Positions 48,210 to 56,920 of a DNA stretch of 64,000 nt are shown piece after piece. This DNA comes from Candidatus Tidjanibacter faecipullorum (lineage in GTDB: Bacteria > Bacteroidota > Bacteroidia > Bacteroidales > Rikenellaceae). Each line of letters opens with the position of its first letter. The first letter of the stretch is position 1. The stretch spans positions 21,791 through 85,790 of the forward strand of contig DXCC01000020.1 in assembly GCA_019116245.1 (NCBI GenBank). Direction: 5' to 3'. A model generated the notes under the pieces. That model was not told the origin of the DNA and did no database searches. It saw nothing but the letters and a program-made list of their open reading frames with translations. The position numbers and the translations under genes are program-made.

Positions 48210-48902
48210 ATGGAAGTCAAAAAAAGTAAAAAAGCCGACTTGGAGAACAAGAAAGGCATTTTCACGGAAATAGGTCTTGTGATTGCCCTGGCGATCGTCA
48301 TCATCATGTTCAGCATCAGCCAGCGTGAAAAAACCGTGGAGGAGATCGCCCCCGCTGCCGTTGTGGAAGACGTGGAAGTGATCGACGTCACGACGGAAAA
48401 ACAACCCGAACCGACCGCTCCCGTACAGCAGCAGCATACCGTTGCCGTGATTACCGACGTCCTCAACGTGGTACGTAACGACACGCAGATCAACACCGAA
48501 TTCAGCTTCGTTGAGTTCGAGGAGGAAGACATCATCGCCATCGCTCCGATCGCCGTCGAGGCCGAGGAGATCGAGGAGGAACCCTTCGTTATCATCGCCG
48601 AGCAGAAGCCGACCTTCCAGGGTGGTGACCTCAACACGTTCCGCAACTGGGTTCAGTCCCGTCTGACCTATCCGCAGCTCGCCCAGGAGAACAATATCCA
48701 GGGTACGGTCGTTCTGGAATTCATCGTTGAGAAAGACGGTCGCCTCACCAACATCAAGGTGCTCCGCAGCCCCGACTCGTCGCTCTCGGACGAAGCGGTT
48801 CGCGTGCTCTCCATGTCCCCGAAATGGGCTCCCGCACGTCAGCGCGACCAGCCCGTACGATTCAAATATACGCTGCCGGTAGCGTTCAAGCTGCAGAACT
48901 AA
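48210..48902 (+). CDS. Energy transducer TonB
   Basis: Inner-membrane protein passing proton-motive energy to outer-membrane TonB-dependent transporters such as the SusC above. 230 residues: short Lys-rich cytoplasmic segment, one membrane helix (about 21-36, EIGLVIALAIVIIMF), a periplasmic spacer rich in Glu/Val/Ala with QPEPTAP but little of the usual Pro-Lys repeat, then the TonB C-terminal domain (~140-228: FRNWVQSRLTYPQLAQEN, GTVVLEFIVEKDGRL, SPKWAPARQ). No exbB/exbD neighbours. Codon use suggests good expression. Confidence 0.93.
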   Translation: MEVKKSKKADLENKKGIFTEIGLVIALAIVIIMFSISQREKTVEEIAPAAVVEDVEVIDVTTEKQPEPTAPVQQQHTVAVITDVLNVVRNDTQINTEFSFVEFEEEDIIAIAPIAVEAEEIEEEPFVIIAEQKPTFQGGDLNTFRNWVQSRLTYPQLAQENNIQGTVVLEFIVEKDGRLTNIKVLRSPDSSLSDEAVRVLSMSPKWAPARQRDQPVRFKYTLPVAFKLQN

Positions 48903-48920
48903 TACCGTCGCAGACCACAT

Positions 48921-48956
48921 AAAAAAGGCTTTGCTCGCGCAAAGCCTTTTTTATTT
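48921..48956 (+). terminator. Terminator after tonB
   Basis: A 14-bp stem AAAAAAGGCTTTGC / GCAAAGCCTTTTTT with loop TCGC, followed by ATTTTAT. An A-T-rich lower stem and T-rich tail make it strong. Confidence 0.94.
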
Positions 48957-49379
48957 TATACCCCCGGACCGGATCTTGCTCCGACGCCCCCATCCTTCCC
49001 TCCGCATTAGGGGTCGGGACGATTGGCTGGAGGGCGCAGCATACAGCCAAGACACCCGGACACCCGGACACCCGGACACTCAGGCACTCAGGCACGCCGG
49101 ACACGCCGATTCCTCGATTTCCCGGCCGGGGTCCATCCGCATGGCCGTCATTGCATGGGCTACTACCTTCTGGCAATTCGGCGGCCGCCCTGTTCCTTAC
49201 CGTCGGCCATCAGCCGCCGCGCGTCCCTGCCACCCGATCTTTCTCCTCTCCTTCCGCCTGCCAGCCCATCCGACACGGCCCCCCGGCAGGCATCCCGGCA
49301 CTACGCAGCGGGGACAGCAACACGTGCCACCTCCGGGCCGAATCGCGCCCGCCCAGCCATCCGTCCCGGCGGCTTGCAA
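48957..49379. other. Intergenic region between tonB and the antiporter gene
   Basis: About 420 bp, convergent genes on both sides. No gene recognised; short open frames are Pro/Arg-rich and have no start context. It contains the 8-bp tandem repeats at 49051-49107. Confidence 0.5.
49051..49107. repeat. Degenerate 8-bp tandem repeat, about seven units
   Basis: Three exact units GACACCCG (49051-49074), then GACACTCA, GGCACTCA, GGCACGCC and GGACACGCC. The units drift in order along the array, as expected from slippage followed by mutation. Confidence 0.75.
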
Positions 49380-51443
49380 TCAGGTAAAGTAACGGGTTCC
49401 CTCGTTGATGCCAACCTGTACGGGGAAGACCAGCACCAGGTTGTTGAGCGGCCGCTGCCGGCTGAAATAGCGCGGCACCCGCGCCATCTCCGCATTGTAG
49501 GAGAATCCGCCCCGGCGGCTCAACACCACCCACATCATGTCGTCCGGACGTACATGGCGCAGAATCGGCCGGAAATCGGACCAGTCGGCATAGTGGACAT
49601 AGGCGAATGTACCGGGCTTGCCGGCCAACAACTTCTTCAGCACGCCCAGCGTATCCAGCGAGCCATAGAAGACGAGCGGCGTTCCCGTATTTTGCGCCAC
49701 GCTCCGCAACCGGCTGACCATCTGCACGAAACCGGCTTCGCGCTCGGCCCGTTCCGGTATGATGACAATCTGGCGTTTCACGGTTGCCAGGGGTTGGACG
49801 GCGTTATAGATAAAGGTGCCCACACTGTTTTCGACGAGCAGATTCTCCAGAATACGCCCCAGCGAATCGGGCTGAATGGCCTTGGCCCGGTTGATGCCGA
49901 CCACCATATCGGTAATATTCCGCTCCTTGGCCACGCTTACAATGGCATTCGAGATGTTCAGATCGTACCGCAGAATATCCTCCACGGCATTGTCCGCCGC
50001 AGCAGCCGTCCGCACGACGGTCTGCAACACGCGCCGGGAGCGTTTCAGCTCCTTGTCGTTGGCATTGTGATTCTCGATCACCTTCAGCGCATAAAGCCCG
50101 CCCTTGTACTGGGGCGACTTGAGGGCCAGGCCGAGGTTGACCAGTTCGTCGGCCGTCTCTTCGTTGCTGACCGACAGCAGGATGTGTTCGGTCGGCTGCT
50201 CCTCGCCGCTCCGGTCGAACTCCTCCTGCACGGCAATGTTGTGGGCGCCCCGCTGCACGGCGAAGGAGGCCATCACACAGGTCACCAGAATCATCAGAAT
50301 CGTACCGTTCAGCACACTCTCGTTCAGCAGACGGATCGGTTCCCCCTGGGCATCGGTGCCCAGAATCACATTGTAGCCCACGATCACGGCCGCCAGGGTT
50401 GCCGCCGCCTGGGCATTGCTCAGTCCGAAAATAACCCGGCGCTGATCGACCGACAACCGGAACGTTTTCTGGGTCAGCCAGGCGGCGATGTATTTGGCAG
50501 CCGTGGCCACCACGATCATGCAGCCGCCCACCTTGATCGTCTCCCAACTGGTAAACGCCCGGTAATCCACCAGCATACCCACTCCCAGCAGGAAGAAGGG
50601 GATGAACAGCGCATTGCCGACAAACTCGATGCGGTTCATCAGCGGCGAGCTGTGAGGGATGAACCTGTTGAGTGCCAGTCCCGAAAGGAAGGCGCCGATG
50701 ATGGCTTCCAGGCCGGCCAGCTGGGCGAGAAACGACCCCAGAAACACCATCATGAGCACGAAAATATATTGGGAAATACTGTCGTTTACCCGCTTGAAGA
50801 ACCAGCGCGTAATCAGCGGAAAGAGCAGCAGCACGATGGCGGCAAAGAGCACCACCGAGACGCCGAGCCGAATCCAGAAGCCGTTGCCGGTCTGGCCGGT
50901 TGCCATGCCGACGATGACCGTCAGCACCAGCAGGGCCAGCGTATCGGTAATCATTGTACCGCCGACGGCGATGCTCACCGCCTTGTCGCGCACGATGCCG
51001 AGCCGACTCACGATCGGATAGGCAATCAGCGTATGGGAGGCAAACATGCTGGCCAGCAGAATCGACGACAGAAGGCTGAAGCGGAAGATCCACAGACTGA
51101 CCGCCGTACCCAGCAGCATCGGCACCAGAAAGGTGTAGAGGCCGAAGACCAGACTCCGGGCGCTGTTGCGCCGGAAATCGCCCATGTCAATCTCCAGACC
51201 GGCCAGGAACATGATGTAGAGCAGACCGGCCGTTCCCGACAGGATGATGCTGCTGTCGCGCGTGATGAGGTTGAACCCGTAGGGACCTATGACGGCACCG
51301 GCAATAATCAGCCCCAGCAGATGGGGAATCTTCAGTCTGTTCAGCAGCAGCGGCGATGCAAGAATGATCACCAGGATGATGAGAAACTTCAGAACCGGAT
51401 CCGCCAAAGGCAGGGAGAAATCGGGCGTGACTGTCAGAAACAT
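49380..51443 (-). CDS. CPA2-type cation:proton antiporter with C-terminal USP-like domain
   Basis: 687 residues. About 12 membrane helices in the first ~400 residues (GLIIAGAVIGPYGFNL, MFLAGLEIDMGDFR, GLSNAQAAATLAAVIVGYN), the fold of Na+/H+ or K+/H+ antiporters of the KefB/NapA type. The last ~270 residues are soluble, with two alpha/beta segments resembling universal stress protein domains (ILLSVSNEETADELVNLGLAL; RQIVIIPERAER), probably regulatory. A very strong Shine-Dalgarno precedes the start. Ion specificity not determinable. Confidence 0.92.
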   Translation of the reverse strand: MFLTVTPDFSLPLADPVLKFLIILVIILASPLLLNRLKIPHLLGLIIAGAVIGPYGFNLITRDSSIILSGTAGLLYIMFLAGLEIDMGDFRRNSARSLVFGLYTFLVPMLLGTAVSLWIFRFSLLSSILLASMFASHTLIAYPIVSRLGIVRDKAVSIAVGGTMITDTLALLVLTVIVGMATGQTGNGFWIRLGVSVVLFAAIVLLLFPLITRWFFKRVNDSISQYIFVLMMVFLGSFLAQLAGLEAIIGAFLSGLALNRFIPHSSPLMNRIEFVGNALFIPFFLLGVGMLVDYRAFTSWETIKVGGCMIVVATAAKYIAAWLTQKTFRLSVDQRRVIFGLSNAQAAATLAAVIVGYNVILGTDAQGEPIRLLNESVLNGTILMILVTCVMASFAVQRGAHNIAVQEEFDRSGEEQPTEHILLSVSNEETADELVNLGLALKSPQYKGGLYALKVIENHNANDKELKRSRRVLQTVVRTAAAADNAVEDILRYDLNISNAIVSVAKERNITDMVVGINRAKAIQPDSLGRILENLLVENSVGTFIYNAVQPLATVKRQIVIIPERAEREAGFVQMVSRLRSVAQNTGTPLVFYGSLDTLGVLKKLLAGKPGTFAYVHYADWSDFRPILRHVRPDDMMWVVLSRRGGFSYNAEMARVPRYFSRQRPLNNLVLVFPVQVGINEGTRYFT

Positions 51444-51449
51444 TGGGTA

Positions 51450-51455
51450 CCTCCT
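51450..51455 (-). promoter_or_regulatory. Strong Shine-Dalgarno AGGAGG before the antiporter gene
   Basis: Minus-strand AGGAGG with a 6-base spacer before ATG at 51443. It fixes the start and is unusual in this AU-leader-dominated genome. Confidence 0.7.
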
Positions 51456-51680
51456 GTTTGGTTGGAAAAGTTAAGAGGAAAGTTACCCATTTTTTCGGAC
51501 AAAAACAAGCCCCCGACCCGTCCCCTCAACGGGATTGAGCCGCCTGTCGGTTTGTCCCGCCGCATCCGCCGCATCCGACACACCCGGCCACACCAGCACC
51601 CGCCCCGTCGTCAGTCGCGCCGTCGTCTGCCCGCTTCCTCATCCGCCTCGTCTCCGCCATGGAGATACCGCTGACACAAA
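51456..51680. other. Intergenic region between antiporter and prs
   Basis: The gap is 319 bp in all. It must hold the promoter of the antiporter gene. No gene or repeat seen apart from the prs terminator at its right end. Confidence 0.4.
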
Positions 51681-51713
51681 AAAAGAGGAGGCGGATTGCG
51701 ATCCGTCTCCTCT
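51676..51713 (-). terminator. Terminator after prs
   Basis: Minus-strand 13-bp stem AGAGGAGACGGAT / ATCCGCCTCCTCT (G:T pair allowed at one position) with a 4-base loop, then a run of eight Ts. Confidence 0.92.
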
Positions 51714-51762
51714 TCGGTATGGTGCGACACCGACGGCCGAGGCCGCCGGCTGTTTGTTCGAA

Positions 51763-52713
51763 CTATTTGTGCGCGAAGATGAACTGCGAGCTGATCTCGT
51801 TGTAGTTGTAGACGCGGCTGATCACATCCGCAAATACGTCGGCCGTGCTCAGTACGGTGAGCTTGGACGTATCCTTGTCTGCGCGCAACGGAATCGTATC
51901 GGTCAGAATCACCTCCGAGAGCATGCTGTTGTTCAGGTTCTCGTAAGCGGCACCCGACAGCACGGGGTGGGTAGCCACGGCGCGTACGCTGCGTGCGCCC
52001 TGCTCCATGAACATGTTGGCCGCCTTGGTAATCGTACCGCCCGTATCGATCATGTCGTCGAGCAGGATGATGTTGCGATCCTTCACCTCGCCGATGGCAA
52101 TCATCTTGGCCACCTCATTGGCTTTCTCACGATGCTTGTGGCATACGACCAGCGGAGCATTCAGATAGGAAGCGTAGCTGTGCGCACGTTTGGCACCGCC
52201 GATGTCGGGCGTAGCAACCGACAGATTGTCCAGTCCGAGCGACTCGATGTAGGGAATGAATACCCGGTTGGCGTGGATGTGATCCACCGGCACATCGAAA
52301 AATCCCTGAATCTGATCGGCGTGCAGGTCCATCGTAATGACGCGGTCCACACCGGCCGAAACCAGCAGGTTGGCGACGAGTTTGGCACCGATCGACACGC
52401 GGGGACGATCCTTGCGGTCCTGACGCGCCCATCCGAAATAAGGCATCACGGCGATCACCTTGTAGGCCGAAGCACGTTTTGCCGCATCGATCATCAGCAG
52501 CAGTTCCATCAGGTTGTCTGCAGGGGGAGGCGTGGACTGAACGATGAATACCGTGCAGCCGCGGATGCTCTCCTCGAAAGCCGGCTGGAATTCTCCGTCA
52601 CTGAACCGGCTTACCTTCAGGTTGCCCAATTCACATCCGAAACTCTTGGCGATCTTCTCGGCCAAAGCATGAGAACCGCTTCCGGCGAAGATCTTCAGTT
52701 TGTGAGTTGCCAT
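51763..52713 (-). CDS. prs: Ribose-phosphate pyrophosphokinase
   Basis: Makes PRPP from ribose 5-phosphate and ATP for nucleotide, His and Trp synthesis. 316 residues. Hallmarks: FSDGEFQPAFEESIRG, flexible catalytic loop YFGWARQDRKDRPR, MDLHADQIQGFFDVP and the PRPP-binding DDMIDTGGTITKA. Complete and single-gene. Confidence 0.98.
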   Translation of the reverse strand: MATHKLKIFAGSGSHALAEKIAKSFGCELGNLKVSRFSDGEFQPAFEESIRGCTVFIVQSTPPPADNLMELLLMIDAAKRASAYKVIAVMPYFGWARQDRKDRPRVSIGAKLVANLLVSAGVDRVITMDLHADQIQGFFDVPVDHIHANRVFIPYIESLGLDNLSVATPDIGGAKRAHSYASYLNAPLVVCHKHREKANEVAKMIAIGEVKDRNIILLDDMIDTGGTITKAANMFMEQGARSVRAVATHPVLSGAAYENLNNSMLSEVILTDTIPLRADKDTSKLTVLSTADVFADVISRVYNYNEISSQFIFAHK

Positions 52714-52761
52714 GGAAAAATATTTTGCGGGATTTTTGGTTTAAGTTCGTTACCTGTGGTA

Positions 52762-52769
52762 CAAAGGTA
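52762..52769 (-). promoter_or_regulatory. Candidate -7 element for prs (TACCTTTG)
   Basis: Minus-strand exact TAnnTTTG match 48 bases before prs. Confidence 0.5.
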
Positions 52770-52824
52770 AGGGATTCCGCGAAACGATACTACATTTTCG
52801 TTCCGATTTTGTTGAAAAACCGTC

Positions 52825-53430
52825 TCATTCGTCCACTTTGCCCGCCAGACAGTCGCCGATGAAATCGAGAATCTCTTCCCTCCCCTGCTTTTTGACCGAC
52901 GAGGTGCGGAAACGGGGCGGCAGCTCCTCCCACTCCTGCGACAGCACCTGTTCGTAGGCCCGGATGTTGTCGGCGGTCTGTCCGGCCGACTGTTTGTCGC
53001 ACTTGGTAAACACAATGCCGAAGGGGACCCCTTCGCAGCCGAGCAGCCGCATGAAATCGAGGTCGATCTTCATCGGCGCATGACGCGAATCGACCAGCAC
53101 GAAAAGGAACCACAGCTTGCGGGCATGCAGCACATAGTCGGTGATCAGCCGGCCGAACTCCTGCCGGTCGCTGCGGGAGGTCTTGGCATAGCCGTAGCCG
53201 GGCAGATCGACCAGATACCACTGTCGGTTGATGAGGAAGTGATTGATCAGCTTCGTTTTGCCGGGCGTGGCCGACACCTTGGCCAGCGCGCCGTTGTCGG
53301 TCAGCATGTTGATGAGCGACGACTTGCCGACATTGCTGCGCCCGATAAAGGCGAATTCGGGCAGACCGTCCTCCGGAATCTGCGATAACTTGCTGCTGCT
53401 GAATGCGAATGTTGCCGACGAAATTTTCAT
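52825..53430 (-). CDS. engB: Ribosome biogenesis GTPase EngB (YsxC/YihA)
   Basis: GTPase needed for 50S assembly. 201 residues. G1 GRSNVGKSS (30-38), G2 ATPGKT, G3 DLPGYG, G4 TKCD and a C-terminal SSVKKQG (G5-like). Start MKISSATFAFS; the upstream open frame contains the promoter. Confidence 0.96.
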   Translation of the reverse strand: MKISSATFAFSSSKLSQIPEDGLPEFAFIGRSNVGKSSLINMLTDNGALAKVSATPGKTKLINHFLINRQWYLVDLPGYGYAKTSRSDRQEFGRLITDYVLHARKLWFLFVLVDSRHAPMKIDLDFMRLLGCEGVPFGIVFTKCDKQSAGQTADNIRAYEQVLSQEWEELPPRFRTSSVKKQGREEILDFIGDCLAGKVDE

Positions 53431-53467
53431 GGATACCGTTGCTGGGCCGCACGGGCCGTTCCTGCCG

Positions 53468-53498
53468 CAAAGATACGAATTTGCCGGCCAAACCCAAT
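53468..53498 (-). promoter_or_regulatory. Promoter of engB: ATTG-N19-TATCTTTG
   Basis: Minus-strand TATCTTTG at 53468-53475 with ATTG at 53495-53498, 19 bases apart. The same architecture as the tRNA-Ala promoter. Confidence 0.6.
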
Positions 53499-53573
53499 CC
53501 GCCGGCCGCCGGTTCTCCGCTCCTGCAGGTGCAGTAAACTGCCCCATAGCCCCTGCAGAACGGCCCCGAATTA

Positions 53574-53605
53574 TTTGCTTTTTCGGCGCCTTCGGTTTAT
53601 ATTTG
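53574..53605 (+). promoter_or_regulatory. Promoter of fbp: TTTG-N20-TATATTTG
   Basis: TTTG at 53574-53577 and TATATTTG at 53598-53605, 20-base spacing. Predicted leader about 32 nt. Confidence 0.65.
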
Positions 53606-53642
53606 TTAATAAATTCATACTAATAACCATATCCGAACAACT

Positions 53643-54659
53643 ATGCAAAAGGTTATCGCACTGAACGAGTTCATCATCCAACAGCAACAGACGGATTACC
53701 CCGCAGCGGGCGGCAACTTCTCCCGACTGCTCCACCATATCGGCATCGCAGCCAAGAAAGTGAACCGCGAAGTCAACAAGGCCGGACTGATCGACATCCT
53801 CGGCAAGGCGGGCACGGAGAACGTCCAGGGCGAAGAGCAGCAGAAGCTCGACATCTACGCCAACGAGACCTTCATGGCGGAACTGCAGGCCAGCGGCGAG
53901 TGCTGCGGCATCGCTTCGGAGGAGAACGAAGACCTGACCACCTTCCACGAGGGGCTGTGCAGCACGGCCAAATATATCGTCTGCATGGATCCGCTGGACG
54001 GTTCGTCCAACATCGACGTGAACGTTTCGGTCGGCACGATCTTCTCGATCTACCGCCGCAAGTCACCGATCGGCACGCCGGCCACCCGCGAGGATTTCCT
54101 CCAGAAAGGCACCGACATGGTGGCTGCCGGCTATGTCATCTACGGTTCCTCGACGGTATTGGTCTATACGGCCGGCAACGGCGTGAACGGCTTCACGCTC
54201 GACCCGTCGATCGGAGAGTTCTGCCTCTCGCACCCCAACATCAAGACCCCCCGCAGCGGCAAGATCTACTCGATCAACGAGGGCTACTACGAAAAGTTCC
54301 CGATGGGCGTCAAGAAATACATCAAGTACTGCCAGGAGAAGGACACCGCCACGAACCGTCCCTACACGTCGCGCTACATCGGCTCGCTGGTGGCCGACTT
54401 CCACCGCAACATGCTCAAGGGCGGCCTCTTCATCTACCCGCCGACGGACAGCCACCCGAACGGCAAGCTCCGCCTGCTGTACGAATGCAACCCGATCGCC
54501 TTCATCGCCGAACAGGCCGGCGGAGCCGCCTTCTCGGACAGCCGCCGTACGCTCGACCTGCAGCCGGAAACCATCCATCAGCGCGTACCGTTCTACGTCG
54601 GTTCGCCGGAGATGGTCAGCAAGTTGCAGGAATTTCTGAAAGCCGCCAAAGACATCTGA
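53643..54659 (+). CDS. fbp: Fructose-1,6-bisphosphatase, class I
   Basis: Gluconeogenic hydrolysis of fructose 1,6-bisphosphate. 338 residues. Metal/phosphate signature [12 protein letters not shown] from Asp116, with the upstream Glu pair in IASEENED and the late [13 protein letters not shown] segment. Class I (E. coli Fbp-like) rather than the large class III enzyme known from some Firmicutes and Bacteroides. The thioredoxin gene follows 28 bases later and may be cotranscribed. Confidence 0.97.
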   Translation: MQKVIALNEFIIQQQQTDYPAAGGNFSRLLHHIGIAAKKVNREVNKAGLIDILGKAGTENVQGEEQQKLDIYANETFMAELQASGECCGIASEENEDLTTFHEGLCSTAKYIVCMDPLDGSSNIDVNVSVGTIFSIYRRKSPIGTPATREDFLQKGTDMVAAGYVIYGSSTVLVYTAGNGVNGFTLDPSIGEFCLSHPNIKTPRSGKIYSINEGYYEKFPMGVKKYIKYCQEKDTATNRPYTSRYIGSLVADFHRNMLKGGLFIYPPTDSHPNGKLRLLYECNPIAFIAEQAGGAAFSDSRRTLDLQPETIHQRVPFYVGSPEMVSKLQEFLKAAKDI

Positions 54660-54687
54660 TCCCCGGCCGGCACAAACGACATTCTCC

Positions 54688-55014
54688 ATGGAACACGAAC
54701 GTGCAACCGACAGCTTCGACCGCCTGACGGGCGGCGAGGTTCCCGTCCTGATCGACTTCTTTGCCACCTGGTGCGGTCCCTGCAAGATGACGGCACCCGC
54801 CCTCGATGCGCTGAAGCAGAGGCTGGGCGACCGGCTGCGGATCATCAAGATCGACATCGACAATCCGCACAATGCCGCCGTCGTCGCCCGCTACGGCGTA
54901 CGGAGCGTCCCGACGCTGATGCTGTGGCGCAGCGGCCAGTTGCTGTGGCGTGAAAGCGGCGCCCGTTCCGCCGACGAGCTGGAGCAGATCGTCCGCGCAC
55001 ACGCCGCCATGTAG
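54688..55014 (+). CDS. Thioredoxin family protein
   Basis: 108 residues, cytoplasmic (no signal). Active site WCGPC (Cys29, Cys32), cis-proline in VRSVPTLMLW. Complete thioredoxin fold. Probably a general disulfide reductant; the locus with fbp could hint at redox-linked carbon metabolism, but this is only position. A 16-bp terminator follows. Confidence 0.95.
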   Translation: MEHERATDSFDRLTGGEVPVLIDFFATWCGPCKMTAPALDALKQRLGDRLRIIKIDIDNPHNAAVVARYGVRSVPTLMLWRSGQLLWRESGARSADELEQIVRAHAAM

Positions 55015-55030
55015 GGCAATCCCGTGATAT

Positions 55031-55070
55031 AACGAGGGGAGGGTTCATGCGAACCCTCCCCTCGTTTTTT
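55031..55070 (+). terminator. Terminator after the fbp-thioredoxin unit
   Basis: A perfect 16-bp stem AACGAGGGGAGGGTTC / GAACCCTCCCCTCGTT with loop ATGC, followed by four more Ts. Confidence 0.96.
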
Positions 55071-55091
55071 GCCGGCACCCGATGCCGCCCG

Positions 55092-55126
55092 GAAAAACAG
55101 GTGCGGCCCCTGCCGGAGCCGCACCT
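55092..55126 (-). terminator. Terminator after the choloylglycine hydrolase-family gene
   Basis: Minus-strand AGGTGCGGC / GCCGCACCT 9-bp stem followed by GTTTTTCC, 30 bases beyond the stop. Confidence 0.8.
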
Positions 55127-55155
55127 TACAACCGTCGGGTTTCCCCGCGCGACCG

Positions 55156-56238
55156 TTATTTTACCCGCACTTCAACGATGGGCTGCTGGGTCACCTCATC
55201 GAGCGGCACCACCTGGTACTTCACGCGGTCGAAGCGGATCTTGTTCAGATCGAAGCAACGGATCGCGCTGTTGTACATGGAGCGGTAGTAGATCATGCCG
55301 TTGGTGATGTCGGTAGCCGAGGTCCACTGCGTAGCGCTCGGAATGTCCGTCACCTGCTCGCCCGCGCCGAACTCGATACCGATCGGAATGTCGAAATTGT
55401 TGAGAATCTGGAAGCACTCCACCACGGTCTCGACGCCGGTCTGGTACTGCGGAGCGGTCGTCTGATAGAAGGCGGCACGCACGAAGCGCGAAGGCGGCGT
55501 CACGTCGCCCGGCAGGCCGAGGAAACCGCTGCCCGCCCCGAACGGAGCCAGCTGCACGCGGCCGAACTTGTGGGTGGAGGCGCTGCCCGCCATCAGATTG
55601 ACGTAGTTGTTCAGATTGGTCGTCTGCCACTCGAAGCCGGGCGAGTTGGTCAGCACACCCAGTTCGTTCTCATAGAAGCGGGGCTCGCCGCCCACGATCT
55701 CCAGCACAACCTGACGGCCCGACTTGTCGGCAATCCGCCAGTGCACCGTCGAGGCGCGCGGGTCGAGCGCCACCACACGGATCTCCTTGATGGCAGCCAT
55801 GGCCTCCTCGACCGTAGCGCAGTTGCCGAGCAGCCAGGGCACCAGCTGCAGGTCGGCAATCGACCGGTCGGCCGACTGCTCCTCGAAAGGCACATACTGA
55901 CCGTAACCGGGGAAATAGAACAGTCCGGCGGAGAGGCCAGCCTCATTGAGCCCTTCGGCCACGAACTGATCCTCCTCCACGGCGAAGCCCACATAACCGT
56001 AACGGGCGGTAAACAGCATGCCGGCCGCTCCGTTGGGCAGCAGGGCGTGCTGGGCGTAACCGCGCGGCACGACCACGTAGCGGCTGTTCAGGTTGCTGCC
56101 GCCCCACTCGATCGTCCGGGCCACCACCCAACTGCCGTCTCCGGCCTGCAGCGTGATGCCGGTGCAGGCTTCCGACCGGCTGACGCCTGCGATGAGGGCG
56201 CCGGCCAGTCCCAACAAAAAGCATAGATTCCGTTTCAT
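55156..56238 (-). CDS. Secreted choloylglycine hydrolase / penicillin V acylase family enzyme
   Basis: Ntn-hydrolase of the linear amide C-N hydrolase superfamily, 360 residues. Signal peptide of about 24 residues ends SRSEA, leaving Cys25 (CTGITL) as the catalytic N-terminal nucleophile, as the mechanism requires. Arg41 (VVARTIEWG), Asn in VLTNSPGFEWQ and Arg in PPSRFVRAAF match conserved active-site positions. Exported to the periplasm or beyond. Substrates in the family include conjugated bile acids, penicillin V and acyl-homoserine lactones; choice cannot be made by eye. The long upstream frame is not part of the gene because a terminator lies within it at 56279-56311. Confidence 0.93.
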   Translation of the reverse strand: MKRNLCFLLGLAGALIAGVSRSEACTGITLQAGDGSWVVARTIEWGGSNLNSRYVVVPRGYAQHALLPNGAAGMLFTARYGYVGFAVEEDQFVAEGLNEAGLSAGLFYFPGYGQYVPFEEQSADRSIADLQLVPWLLGNCATVEEAMAAIKEIRVVALDPRASTVHWRIADKSGRQVVLEIVGGEPRFYENELGVLTNSPGFEWQTTNLNNYVNLMAGSASTHKFGRVQLAPFGAGSGFLGLPGDVTPPSRFVRAAFYQTTAPQYQTGVETVVECFQILNNFDIPIGIEFGAGEQVTDIPSATQWTSATDITNGMIYYRSMYNSAIRCFDLNKIRFDRVKYQVVPLDEVTQQPIVEVRVK

Positions 56239-56278
56239 AAGCAAGTTTTTTAAGGAATATTCTCTCTTCCTATACATA

Positions 56279-56311
56279 GCAAAAACGGGGCCGCGCTGCT
56301 GCGCTCCCCGT
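56279..56311 (-). terminator. Terminator between the HEAT-like gene and the hydrolase gene
   Basis: Minus-strand ACGGGG / CCCCGT outer stem with inner GCGC/GCGC hairpin, followed by TTTTTGC. It makes the downstream hydrolase gene an independent unit. Confidence 0.75.
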
Positions 56312-56354
56312 ATTATTTTGCATGCCGGCCGCAATTTCCGTCCGGCGCGGCCGG

Positions 56355-56918
56355 TCACTCCTCCTCGCCGGTCAGCTTCTCCCGCAACAGGGAGGCCGCC
56401 TGGCGCACCAGGGCCGGATTGTCCTCCTCCACAAAGCGGGCCGCACGGGCCAGCGCTTCGTCCCGCTCCCCGGGCGTGAGCGTCTTCATCCGCGCCAGCG
56501 CCAGCAGCGCGCAGTAGCGTAACGCTTCGGAAGCTTCGGGCGTACACCACCGCTCCAGCAGCGGACCCGCCAGCCGGGTGCGGGAGAGCAGCGAGAAGGC
56601 CAGATTCTCGGCCAGTTCCACATTGGTCACGCTGGCACCCCAGAAGTCGAGTTCATCGGCCGTCACCGCCTCCGGATCGGCGATCACATAGGAGGCCAGG
56701 CGCAGTTCGCGCAACTGCTGTCCGCACAGGAAGCGGGCAAAGGGATGATCGGGCGCAAAGGTGGCAGCTGCACGGCGCACCACATGCAGGCTCACCCCCC
56801 AGTTGCAGGGATAATGGATGCCGCGGCGCTCCATGCTTTCCGACACGGCGCCGTTGATCTCGCGCTTGATCAGCCGCATGTAGGCGGCCATCTTCTCCGT
56901 ATTGCTCCGCTGTTCCAT
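56355..56918 (-). CDS. HEAT-like helical protein, DNA alkylation-repair (ALK) family-like
   Basis: 187 residues, all helical, with a heptad-like AL/LA pattern and segments typical of HEAT-repeat ALK proteins (GVSLHVVRRAAATFAPDHPFA, ELDFWGASVTNVELAENLAF, ALVRQAASLLREKL). The key catalytic Asp/Trp residues of AlkD cannot be located with confidence, so enzymatic activity is uncertain. It begins 2 bases after the DUF4831 gene, indicating cotranscription. Confidence 0.6.
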   Translation of the reverse strand: MEQRSNTEKMAAYMRLIKREINGAVSESMERRGIHYPCNWGVSLHVVRRAAATFAPDHPFARFLCGQQLRELRLASYVIADPEAVTADELDFWGASVTNVELAENLAFSLLSRTRLAGPLLERWCTPEASEALRYCALLALARMKTLTPGERDEALARAARFVEEDNPALVRQAASLLREKLTGEEE

Positions 56919-56920
56919 GC

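Noticed and set aside
49051..49107. CRISPR array
   Set aside because: Repeat unit is 8 bp with no spacers and no cas genes.
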